The position numbers and the translations under genes were made by a program. Shown piece by piece: positions 41,000-48,261 of a DNA stretch of 64,000 nucleotides. The notes beneath the pieces were generated by a model. That model was not told the DNA's origin and did not search any database. It saw only the letters and a program-made list of their open reading frames with translations. The DNA lies in assembly GCF_000424145.1 (NCBI RefSeq), contig NZ_KE384137.1, positions 458,594-522,593 of the forward strand, read 5' to 3'. Origin of the DNA: Butyrivibrio sp. AC2005 (lineage in GTDB: Bacteria > Bacillota > Clostridia > Lachnospirales > Lachnospiraceae). The first letter of the stretch is position 1. The number at the start of each line of letters is the position of its first letter.

Positions 41000-41983
41000 T
41001 TATTTTATTGTCACATAGCCGCAAGCCTCTATCATTGTCTGACCTTCATCTGTTAATAGCCAGTTGACGATTTTGCCGATATTCTCATTTTGATTATCCT
41101 TACGGTAAACCACATAAAACTCAGCAGATAAAGGATATGATCCATTTTGAATATTTTCAGCATCAGGATAAATTCCGTCCACGGATATCATCTTCACATT
41201 TTTATTTGCAACCATTCCCGACAGATAGTATCGAAATGAGTATCCTATAGCTCCACCAAAGATAGCGAAAGGACTCCTCTTTGTCTGCGTTTCCCCTCCC
41301 ATGAATTTATCCATCATGGTCTGACTTCCGGAGCCCTTAATTCTTGTCATCGGATTAATAAGTTTATCCGGCCCGCCAACTTCATTCCAATTGGTTAATT
41401 CACTTTTGTATATTTTTCGTATCTGATCTGCAGTAAGCCCTTCTACGGGATTCTTACTGTTAACAAAGAACACAAATGCTTCGCGCCCTACAGGAACTAT
41501 CTCCAGCTCAACGCCTTTTCCCCTGGCATATTCCATCTGGTCTGCGGAAGGATGCGCAGTAAAAAACAGATCAACACTACCATCTACCACGGCGTTGAAG
41601 CCCCTTATGGTATTCTGATATTGCATTACGCTATCTTCTGCAAAATTCTCACCATAATAATTGTCGTCAGAGAATTCGCCTCCTTCATATGTAACAGAAC
41701 CTGAAGGATAACAGTTGTCTATAACCGATGCATATACAGGAACCAATGCAGCAGCCCCATCAAGTACCGGAAGATCATCATTCTCTGAAAAATGTAATGA
41801 AGATCCTGTCCTTGCGAGCTTCGAATCCTCCTCAAAAGGAAGAAATGCTCCTACATCGATCATTTTTATCCGGGTTGCACCGCTATAATTATTTCCTGTT
41901 CGTCTCGTAATCGTAAAAAAGAGAAAGCCGTTTATTGCAATGAAAAACAAAATAGCAAGAATCAATGTCATATATTTTCTCAT
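41000..41983 (-). CDS. Membrane-anchored PstS-like substrate-binding protein
   Basis: 327 residues. An N-terminal hydrophobic anchor (about 5-26), without a lipobox. A periplasmic-binding fold of the phosphate-binding (PBP-like) type contains VDLFFTAHPSADQ, LTADQIRKIYKSELTNWNEVGG and the anion-binding-type GSGSQTMMDKFMGG. No pstCAB genes are nearby, so import of phosphate by this protein alone is unsupported. A sensory or scavenging role is possible. Its ATG overlaps the stop of a 47-residue ORF (ATGA), which in turn follows a 74-residue membrane protein gene by two bases, a tight three-gene cassette. No terminator found after it. Confidence 0.8.
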   Translation of the reverse strand: MRKYMTLILAILFFIAINGFLFFTITRRTGNNYSGATRIKMIDVGAFLPFEEDSKLARTGSSLHFSENDDLPVLDGAAALVPVYASVIDNCYPSGSVTYEGGEFSDDNYYGENFAEDSVMQYQNTIRGFNAVVDGSVDLFFTAHPSADQMEYARGKGVELEIVPVGREAFVFFVNSKNPVEGLTADQIRKIYKSELTNWNEVGGPDKLINPMTRIKGSGSQTMMDKFMGGETQTKRSPFAIFGGAIGYSFRYYLSGMVANKNVKMISVDGIYPDAENIQNGSYPLSAEFYVVYRKDNQNENIGKIVNWLLTDEGQTMIEACGYVTIK

Positions 41984-42123
41984 GGCCAGATCTCCCTTGA
42001 AATAAAATATATGATCGATGAATGAATATAAGCGTAGTATATATAAATCATATGAGCGGACGTCAGTACTGTTCCTGTAACAAGAACAGTCACTAATGCC
42101 TTGAAATATTTTCTATCGTCCAT
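41980..42123 (-). CDS. Small membrane protein candidate, 47 residues
   Basis: ATG 42121-42123 lies two bases after the stop of the 74-residue gene, and the TGA overlaps the ATG of the PstS-like gene. The product starts MDDRKYFKALVTVLVTGTVL and continues with a Tyr/Ile-rich hydrophobic stretch (YIYYAYIH...SIIYFIS). It is therefore one or two membrane segments with a short cytoplasmic N-terminus. No good SD is visible, so translation would depend on coupling. Not recognised. Confidence 0.6.
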   Translation of the reverse strand: MDDRKYFKALVTVLVTGTVLTSAHMIYIYYAYIHSSIIYFISREIWP

Positions 42124-42125
42124 AA

Positions 42126-42350
42126 TCACATGCTACTCACAATCGCTATAGTTAATAAAAGAAGTAATGCGCATAAGCCGGCAGCTATAACAAAAAGCAC
42201 AATACTTACTATGAACCATGTGCTAATAGCAGCATTTCTTCTGCTATTTGTCTCCTTTGCCGCCTTACCATCAATAATAAAAGCAATTATTGAGACTATC
42301 AGATTGATTATGAGCCCCCATCCGATTAAATTAGTCAACACCCCAAACAT
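42126..42350 (-). CDS. Small two-helix membrane protein
   Basis: 74 residues with two predicted transmembrane helices (about 4-26 and 46-72) joined by a basic polar loop GKAAKETNSRRNAA. AAGGATGAAAG precedes the ATG. It starts 33 bp after the rimM stop and leads the cassette with the 47-residue ORF and the PstS-like gene. Function not recognised; small helper or regulatory subunit is a guess. Confidence 0.7.
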   Translation of the reverse strand: MFGVLTNLIGWGLIINLIVSIIAFIIDGKAAKETNSRRNAAISTWFIVSIVLFVIAAGLCALLLLLTIAIVSSM

Positions 42351-42382
42351 CTTTCATCCTTCAGATATATCACATATCCCTT

Positions 42383-42907
42383 TTAGTCAAACAGCCCGTC
42401 CATTACATGTATTGTCATGACTTTATTATCAATATCAATATTTTTCACGCACTCCCTGATTCCGGGGATCATGACGGTATCAGCTCCGTCCCCGGCATCG
42501 CTGCGCTCCATTTCATAAACATCGTTTGCGCCTGTCTGTATTACCTGCTTTACGATTCCGAGTTCTTTACCATCCTCGTCTACAACCTTCATTCCTTCAA
42601 GGTCAGCCAGATAGTACTCACCCTCTTCAAGCGGTATGGCATCCTCTCTTCGAACAATGAGTTCTCTATGTCTGAAGCGCTCAACTTCATTTATGTCATT
42701 AAACTCTTTAAATTTTACAATTACAAATTTCTTGTTAAAACGGACTCTCTCTATAGTGAGTTCCTTTTTCCCCTCGCGGCCTGTATCGAGAATAACCTTT
42801 TCAAGATCAAGGAATCTCTCCGGGTCCTGAGTTGTGGGGAATACGTTTACTTCGCCCTTAAGTCCGTGTGTTGAGGCAATTACGCCTACCTGAAAATATT
42901 CTGTCAT
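42383..42907 (-). CDS. rimM: 16S rRNA processing/30S maturation protein RimM
   Basis: 174 residues from ATG 42905-42907 (GAGGG upstream), one base after the trmD stop. N-terminal beta-barrel domain (about 1-85: YFQVGVIASTHGLKGEVNVFP) and C-terminal PRC-barrel (about 95-174: EGEYYLADLEGMKVVDEDG). It binds uS19 and assists head maturation of the 30S subunit. Usually rimM precedes trmD; here it follows it. Confidence 0.94.
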   Translation of the reverse strand: MTEYFQVGVIASTHGLKGEVNVFPTTQDPERFLDLEKVILDTGREGKKELTIERVRFNKKFVIVKFKEFNDINEVERFRHRELIVRREDAIPLEEGEYYLADLEGMKVVDEDGKELGIVKQVIQTGANDVYEMERSDAGDGADTVMIPGIRECVKNIDIDNKVMTIHVMDGLFD

Positions 42908-42908
42908 T

Positions 42909-43688
42909 TTATTTTCCCTCGTCAATTTTGTCCAGAATCTTATTTCGCTTTTTTAGTGCCTTTGCGGTGAACTGCTCCGGGTGCTCCTCGACATATTTGT
43001 CGTAGAGTTCAGGGCGGCGCTCTTTTGTTCTCTCAAGAGACTTCTGAAAACGCCATACATCAACATTAGCATGATTTCCCGATAAAAGTACAGGGGGAAC
43101 CTTTTTGTCCATCCATACTTCAGGTCTTGAATACTGTGGGTATTCAAGAAGCCCATCATCAAAGGATTCCGTTTCAGCAGATTCCTCATTATTTAAAACA
43201 CCGGGAACAAGTCGTGAAACAGCATCTATCATTACCATCGCAGGAAGCTCACCACCTGTTAAGACATAGTCACCGATTGAGATGTAGTCCGTTACTATTT
43301 CTTCAAGAACCCTCTCGTCAATTCCTTCGTAATGTCCGCACAGAAAAATCAAATCTTCACTGAGTGACAGTTCTCTCGCCATCCCCTGTGAAAAAACCTT
43401 ACCCTGAGGTGTAACGTATATTACTCTCGGGCTTGCGTCCGGATTCTTTTCTCTTATTTCTTCAAGGATTGCCTTATAGCAATCATAAATAGGCTGCGCC
43501 TGCATAAGCATACCTGCGCCGCCTCCATATGTATAATCATCAACCTTATTATGCTTATTATTAGCATAATCCCGGATGTTTACAGCCTTTGCAAATATTG
43601 TTCCCTTATCAATGGCACGCTTTAATATGCTGGTATTTAATGCCTCCATTACCATTTCAGGGAAGAGTGTCATTATATAGAAATTCAT
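42909..43688 (-). CDS. trmD: tRNA (guanine37-N1)-methyltransferase
   Basis: SAM-dependent enzyme making m1G37 in tRNAs reading CNN codons and preventing frameshifts. 259 residues, SPOUT trefoil-knot class. N-terminus FYIMTLFPEMV, the DDYTYGGGAGMLMQ segment (about 50-63), the SAM-binding LCGHYEGIDERV (about 115-126) and the knot segment SIGDYVLTGGELPAMVMIDA (about 137-156). The ATG has SD GAGGGG five bases upstream, supplied by the end of dispersed element E7. Confidence 0.97.
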   Translation of the reverse strand: MNFYIMTLFPEMVMEALNTSILKRAIDKGTIFAKAVNIRDYANNKHNKVDDYTYGGGAGMLMQAQPIYDCYKAILEEIREKNPDASPRVIYVTPQGKVFSQGMARELSLSEDLIFLCGHYEGIDERVLEEIVTDYISIGDYVLTGGELPAMVMIDAVSRLVPGVLNNEESAETESFDDGLLEYPQYSRPEVWMDKKVPPVLLSGNHANVDVWRFQKSLERTKERRPELYDKYVEEHPEQFTAKALKKRNKILDKIDEGK

Positions 43689-43693
43689 TGTAT

Positions 43694-43789
43694 CCCCTCA
43701 TCCGGCACTTCGTGCCACCTGTCTACGCTCCGCTTCGGTCCGCGCAAAGCCGACGTCCCCCGGACGTCGTGCGCCCCCTAGGGGAAGGC
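43694..43789 (+). repeat. Dispersed hairpin element E7 (full-length), abutting trmD
   Basis: Full form: CCCCTCATCC, GGCAC/GTGCC hairpin, the CGCTCCGCTTCGGTCCGCGC block, CGACGTCC/GGACGTCG hairpin and the terminal CCCC/GGGGAAGGC. It lies between khpA and trmD, and the trmD ATG follows five bases after its GAGGGG end on the minus strand. Confidence 0.9.
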
Positions 43790-43801
43790 AGGGATTATTG
43801 T

Positions 43802-43838
43802 ATAATAAATTACCCGGAGCCAAATAGTAGCTCCGGGC
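43802..43838 (-). terminator. Hairpin after khpA, probable terminator
   Basis: Minus strand CCCGGAGC/GCTCCGGG stem followed by TAATTTATTATA, directly after the khpA stop. The T-tract is interrupted, so termination may be partial. Confidence 0.6.
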
Positions 43839-43847
43839 ATAGTAATA

Positions 43848-44078
43848 TCAGTCGACAATTTCAACATCAACTCTAAGATTTTCTCTGGAAGATGCTGCCT
43901 TAACAACAGAACGAATAGCCTTAGCAATTCTTCCCTGTCTTCCAATAACTTTACCCATATCGGAAGGTGCTACATGCAGCTCTACAATTATGTTGCGTCC
44001 ATCATTTTTCTCGTTAACCACAACTTCATCCGGATTATCGACCAGAGCCTTTGCAATTACTTCAACCAATTCTTTCAT
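43848..44078 (-). CDS. khpA: KH-domain RNA-binding protein KhpA (YlqC)
   Basis: 76 residues, almost entirely one type II KH domain with the GxxG-type loop VAPSDMGKVIGRQGRIAKAI (about 37-56). In Gram-positive bacteria KhpA forms a complex with KhpB/EloR and binds many RNAs; it affects cell elongation. It lies between rpsP and trmD as in Bacillus (ylqC). AGGGGA precedes the ATG. Confidence 0.93.
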   Translation of the reverse strand: MKELVEVIAKALVDNPDEVVVNEKNDGRNIIVELHVAPSDMGKVIGRQGRIAKAIRSVVKAASSRENLRVDVEIVD

Positions 44079-44101
44079 GAATTTTCCCCTAGTTAAGCTA
44101 A

Positions 44102-44344
44102 TTACTTAATACCTGCCTGCTTGAAGATCTTGCTTACAACGTTTGTAGGCTGAGCTCCGTTAGCAAGCCACTTCTTTGCGAGCTCCTCGTTAACCTTGCA
44201 TGTGCTGGGATCTGTGTTAGGATCGTATGTTCCGATCTCCTCGATGAACTTTCCGTTTACAGGGAACTTGGAATCAGATACAACGATACGATAAAAAGGA
44301 ACCTTCTTCTTTCCGATTCTCTTAAGTCTAATTTTTACTGCCAT
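44102..44344 (-). CDS. rpsP: 30S ribosomal protein S16 (bS16)
   Basis: 80 residues from the ATG 44342-44344, preceded by GGAGG. The family start [20 protein letters not shown] is clear, then [20 protein letters not shown] and the C-terminal [17 protein letters not shown]. It assembles early on the 16S rRNA 5' domain. Located between ffh and khpA in the usual order, with a 112-bp gap to ffh that contains an ATCCGG/CCGGAT hairpin. Confidence 0.96.
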   Translation of the reverse strand: MAVKIRLKRIGKKKVPFYRIVVSDSKFPVNGKFIEEIGTYDPNTDPSTCKVNEELAKKWLANGAQPTNVVSKIFKQAGIK

Positions 44345-44456
44345 TTTAAAATCCTCCATTTAAATAAAAAATATAAATAAGTTATTGCTATGATAAACGA
44401 ATTACTCCGCAATCATCATATATATGTAATCCGGTCAAATCCGGATCTGCATATCA

Positions 44457-45833
44457 TTAAAAGAATTTACCAAAGCCGCCTTTTCCAAGACCGCCGAGAG
44501 CACCAAGACCTCTTCTGCCCTTCTTGCCCATAAGTCCGGGCATCTGCTTCATCATCTTCTGCATCTGCTCAAACTGTTTAATGAAGCGGTTTACATCCGC
44601 TATGTCATTACCTGAGCCCTTAGCAATTCTGTATTTTCTCTGTGGACTCATAAGCTTGGGATTCTTTCGTTCCTCCGGTGTCATGGAAAGGACGATTGCC
44701 TCAATCCTTGCAAGCTGCTTCTCATCAGGAAGCTGATCATCACTTATCTTGCCCATTCCGGGAAGCATTCCCATTATTGCTCCAAGGCCGCCCATGTTAC
44801 GCATCTGCTTCATGGATTCAAGGTACATCTCGAAATCGATCTTACCTTTTTTCATCTTGGAAGCCATCTCGCGCTCTTTTTCTTCATCGCGCTCACGATT
44901 TGCTTCCACAGCCTTATCTATCAGACTAAGGACATCACCCATTCCGAGGATTCTGCTCGCCATACGATCCGGATAAAACTGTTCCAGATCCGAGAGCTTC
45001 TCTCCCATACCTACGTAAAGAATAGGCTTACCTGTAACCTGTCTTGCTGAAAGTGCAGCACCACCTCGTGTATCACCGTCCATCTTACTAAGGACTATAC
45101 CATCGATACCGATACGGTCATTGAACTGAACTGCCACATCAACTGCAGCCTGTCCGGTCATAGCATCAACAACAAGGAGTGACTGATGTACAGTAACAGC
45201 ATTCTTGATGTTGATAAGCTCCTGCATCATATCTTCATCGATCTGCAGACGACCTGCAGTATCGAGAATTACCACATTCTCATTATTCTTCTCAGCATGG
45301 GCAATTGCAGCCTTGGCAATCTCTACGGGATTAACATCCGTTCCCATTGAGAAGAAATCAACCTCCTGCTTCTCAGCGTTTATCTTAAGCTGATCTATCG
45401 CAGCCGGTCTGTATATATCGCAGGCAACAAGCAGGGGTTTTTTACCCTTAAGCTTAACCTTACCTGCTATCTTAGCAGCGGTGGTTGTCTTACCTGTACC
45501 CTGAAGACCACACATCATGATAACAGTGATACTCTTACCGGGCTGGAACTGAATCTCAGTAATATCAGATCCCATGAGCTCTGTGAGCTCCTCATCAACT
45601 ATCTTAACAACCATCTGAGCGGGATTAAGGCCATTTAAAACGTCTTCACCTACCGCTCTCTCCTGAACCTTGTTAACAAAATACTTAACAACGCGGAAGT
45701 TAACATCAGCTTCAAGAAGCGCCATCTTGACTTCCTTCATGGCTGTCTTGACATCTTCCTCGGAAAGACGCCCCTTACCGCGCAGATTCTTGAATACGTT
45801 CTGCAGTTTATCAGATAAACTCTCAAATGCCAT
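44457..45833 (-). CDS. ffh: Signal recognition particle protein Ffh
   Basis: SRP54 GTPase that binds signal sequences and the SRP RNA for co-translational membrane targeting. 458 residues: N domain (1-90), G domain with GLQGTGKTTTAAKIAGK (about 107-123), DTAGRL and a TRGGAALS segment. A C-terminal Met-rich M domain (about 300-440) includes KGSGNDIADVNRFIKQFEQM and ends in a Gly-rich tail. It works with FtsY, encoded at 49515-50429. Preceded by ylxM, as in most Firmicutes. Confidence 0.97.
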   Translation of the reverse strand: MAFESLSDKLQNVFKNLRGKGRLSEEDVKTAMKEVKMALLEADVNFRVVKYFVNKVQERAVGEDVLNGLNPAQMVVKIVDEELTELMGSDITEIQFQPGKSITVIMMCGLQGTGKTTTAAKIAGKVKLKGKKPLLVACDIYRPAAIDQLKINAEKQEVDFFSMGTDVNPVEIAKAAIAHAEKNNENVVILDTAGRLQIDEDMMQELINIKNAVTVHQSLLVVDAMTGQAAVDVAVQFNDRIGIDGIVLSKMDGDTRGGAALSARQVTGKPILYVGMGEKLSDLEQFYPDRMASRILGMGDVLSLIDKAVEANRERDEEKEREMASKMKKGKIDFEMYLESMKQMRNMGGLGAIMGMLPGMGKISDDQLPDEKQLARIEAIVLSMTPEERKNPKLMSPQRKYRIAKGSGNDIADVNRFIKQFEQMQKMMKQMPGLMGKKGRRGLGALGGLGKGGFGKFF

Positions 45834-45836
45834 CTA

Positions 45837-46181
45837 TTAGGACAACTCCTCTGTAATTGAATCTATAGTTTCAAGGATTCTCGCTTTAAGCTCATCCACT
45901 TTAATATCCTTATCAGATGCAGCATCTCTTAATTTATTAAGCTGTCTTCTGATTCTGTCTGTTCTCTCGATCATATGAAGTCTCTTCTCATATCCTTCAA
46001 GAGAATTGGTGCATCTCTTCAAAAGATCATGTACACCTTGCTTGCTGATATCATATTCCTCAGCAATCTCAACAAGTGACAGATCATTGTAGACCGCATC
46101 CTCATATACTTTCTTCTGATGATCCGTCAGAAGCTCACCATAAAAATCATATAAGAGCCCCTGCTCAACTATCTTCTCCAT
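45837..46181 (-). CDS. ylxM: YlxM/p13-like DNA-binding protein
   Basis: 114 residues, sigma-70 region 4-like helix-turn-helix (about 20-60: DHQKKVYEDAVYNDLSLVEIAEEYDISKQG) and a helical C-terminus. It is almost always encoded next to ffh in Firmicutes, and is thought to be an SRP-associated factor. CGGAG precedes the ATG. It is the first gene after a strong promoter, so ylxM-ffh form a unit. Confidence 0.93.
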   Translation of the reverse strand: MEKIVEQGLLYDFYGELLTDHQKKVYEDAVYNDLSLVEIAEEYDISKQGVHDLLKRCTNSLEGYEKRLHMIERTDRIRRQLNKLRDAASDKDIKVDELKARILETIDSITEELS

Positions 46182-46251
46182 ATCTGCTCCGAATCACTTT
46201 TTTACAAAGAGTCGCATAAATAAGAAATGCGATACTATACGCACGAAGCAT

Positions 46252-46280
46252 ATAATATCGCATAATTATTTTTGTGTCAA
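46252..46280 (-). promoter_or_regulatory. Promoter of ylxM-ffh
   Basis: Minus strand TTGACA (46275-46280), exactly 17-bp spacer, TATTAT (46252-46257), in the 110-bp gap upstream of ylxM. A GCGAT/ATCGC inverted repeat just downstream (about 46228-46260) may form a leader hairpin. Confidence 0.8.
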
Positions 46281-46291
46281 GTATTTTTACT

Positions 46292-47377
46292 TTACTTAAT
46301 GTTTATACAGATATCCAGATTGACATCTCCATCAATTCCGTCAACAATTCCATTCTTTGAATACTGCCACATCTGATATTTATATGGATAGTACTGGGGA
46401 AAATCGTAGTAAACAACCCATATCGGATAATTCTGAAGTTCTTCCTTATCCAACAGTTCCATAAAAGTTCTGATATTTCCCTGAAGCATGGGAGTATACC
46501 CGGCTTCGCTTATTTTCCTGCAGAAAGTATCTGCTATCTCTGAATAAAGCGTACCTGACAGCTTAGCTGTCCTTGCATCCGAAGTACTTATCTGCTCTAA
46601 ATCTATTGCCACAGGATAAGTGATTTCAGCTCCGCTTAACAGCTCTATTACATAATCAGCTTCTTCCTCTGCCTCAGCTGTGTTAATAGCCTGAGAATAA
46701 AAATACACTCCGATCCCAAGCTCTGCTTTCATAGCCTTTTTCAAATTTGTCTTAAAATAATCATCCTCAAGCAGTTGTCCTTTAGCTGTACCTCTAAGGC
46801 CTGCCCTTATCATTACGAAATCGATACCGTCTTCTTTTACTTTGGCAAAGTCAATATCACCCTGAGTTCTTGAAACATCGATTCCATGTGTGACTTCTAT
46901 GTTCTCATCAGCACCGATATAGGATAAATAGCCATCGCCATCTATGGTCATATCTTCATCTGCAATGGGATTCTTATCCAAATTCTTATCTATCGGAGTA
47001 AAGTAATACTGCCCTGCGAACTCCGTAACTATATCATCAGGAAATATACTTCTGATTGCTCCAAGCTTGTCACCCTCATCAAGCTTTTCCCTGAATTTCG
47101 AACGCAGTTCATCTCCAGCCTGCTTCATAGCTTCTGAAACAGCCTGATCCATAAGCTGCTGCGCCTGCGCCTTGGTATAATACCCCTCGCTCTCAAGAGC
47201 ATCGAGCTCACTTTGGGATGCCTCTGCCTGCCTCTTGGTTGCTGCATTACTCAAAAGAAGCGCAATACAAGTAGACAGTGATAATATGCTCACCAGACTG
47301 AGAAAGATTACCGAAATGAGAATTTTGGTATTTCTTACCATCTTGCTGTATTTTTTTTGATTATCAGTATTTTTCAT
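46292..47377 (-). CDS. Membrane-anchored GH25 lysozyme-like glycoside hydrolase
   Basis: 361 residues. A short cytoplasmic basic N-terminus, a single transmembrane helix (about 15-40), a helical stalk (about 45-115) and a GH25 muramidase domain (about 155-361). The domain begins THGIDVSRTQGDIDFAKVK and has the catalytic DxE pair in YPVAIDLEQ (about 253-261). It would cleave the MurNAc-GlcNAc linkage of peptidoglycan outside the membrane. It lies with YitT and ilvA between ftsY and ylxM, an unusual place. No strong SD precedes the ATG, which is five bases after the yitT stop. Confidence 0.9.
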   Translation of the reverse strand: MKNTDNQKKYSKMVRNTKILISVIFLSLVSILSLSTCIALLLSNAATKRQAEASQSELDALESEGYYTKAQAQQLMDQAVSEAMKQAGDELRSKFREKLDEGDKLGAIRSIFPDDIVTEFAGQYYFTPIDKNLDKNPIADEDMTIDGDGYLSYIGADENIEVTHGIDVSRTQGDIDFAKVKEDGIDFVMIRAGLRGTAKGQLLEDDYFKTNLKKAMKAELGIGVYFYSQAINTAEAEEEADYVIELLSGAEITYPVAIDLEQISTSDARTAKLSGTLYSEIADTFCRKISEAGYTPMLQGNIRTFMELLDKEELQNYPIWVVYYDFPQYYPYKYQMWQYSKNGIVDGIDGDVNLDICINIK

Positions 47378-47382
47378 AAGTC

Positions 47383-48258
47383 TTATATTCGCTCATCAAA
47401 ATAGCTCTTATAGCCTTCACCAAAAATCTCTGAAGCACTTGTTACTATCATAAATGCATCCGGATCCTCCTCGCGAACTATATCCTCTGCCAGAGGAGAA
47501 AGCCTCTTTTTAATAGCGCAGAGAATAACCTTCTTCTCTTCGCCACTATATGCACCCTGTCCAAAGACATGTGTAACACCTACATCGAGTTCTTCAAGAA
47601 GTCTTCCGGTTATCTGATCCGTATTATCGGAAATAATATAGATCAGCTTAGCCTCATCTCTACCGTAAAGAACAAAATCTATTACATAGGATGTTATCAT
47701 CACACCAAGGAAGGAATACAGTACTACCTTAATATCCTTCAGGACAATCCCGGCAAACGCTATAACAAAAATATCTATAATAAGAAACAGCACACCGGTC
47801 TTGATATGAGGATATTTTATTCTCAGTATCTTAATTATAACATCTGTTCCGCCGGTCGTCGCATGACATTTGAAAGTAATTCCTATACCAATCGCAACAA
47901 ATATACTTCCGAAGATAACACCCAGGATAACATCCTTAACAATAAATCCTGTCGCATATTTTGCGAGAATATCTGTAAAAATTGAATTCGCAACCGTAGC
48001 ATAGACAGTTGAAATAGTAAACCTTATACCAAATTTATAAATCGCCAGGAACAGTATGGGAATGTTCATTAGCATAAACCATATACCTGTTCCTATAGGG
48101 AGAATCCTGTTTAAAACAATAGCAGCACCGGTCATTCCACCCGGCGCTATATTGTTAGGATCATTGAACATACTCGTTCCTATTGCATAAAGAAAAGCTC
48201 CAAATGTAATAAGTAAATAGTCTGTTCCCTTTTTTGATATTTTTTCAACGTAAGTCAT
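47383..48258 (-). CDS. YitT family membrane protein
   Basis: 291 residues. Five to six transmembrane helices in the first 200 residues (YitT_membrane domain) and a cytoplasmic DUF2179 domain (about 205-291: LIYIISDNTDQITGRLLEELDVGVTHVFGQGAYSGEE). The biochemical role of the family is uncertain; transport has been proposed. No SD is visible before the ATG, which is three bases after the ilvA stop, so translation is probably coupled. Confidence 0.9.
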   Translation of the reverse strand: MTYVEKISKKGTDYLLITFGAFLYAIGTSMFNDPNNIAPGGMTGAAIVLNRILPIGTGIWFMLMNIPILFLAIYKFGIRFTISTVYATVANSIFTDILAKYATGFIVKDVILGVIFGSIFVAIGIGITFKCHATTGGTDVIIKILRIKYPHIKTGVLFLIIDIFVIAFAGIVLKDIKVVLYSFLGVMITSYVIDFVLYGRDEAKLIYIISDNTDQITGRLLEELDVGVTHVFGQGAYSGEEKKVILCAIKKRLSPLAEDIVREEDPDAFMIVTSASEIFGEGYKSYFDERI

Positions 48259-48261
48259 ATA

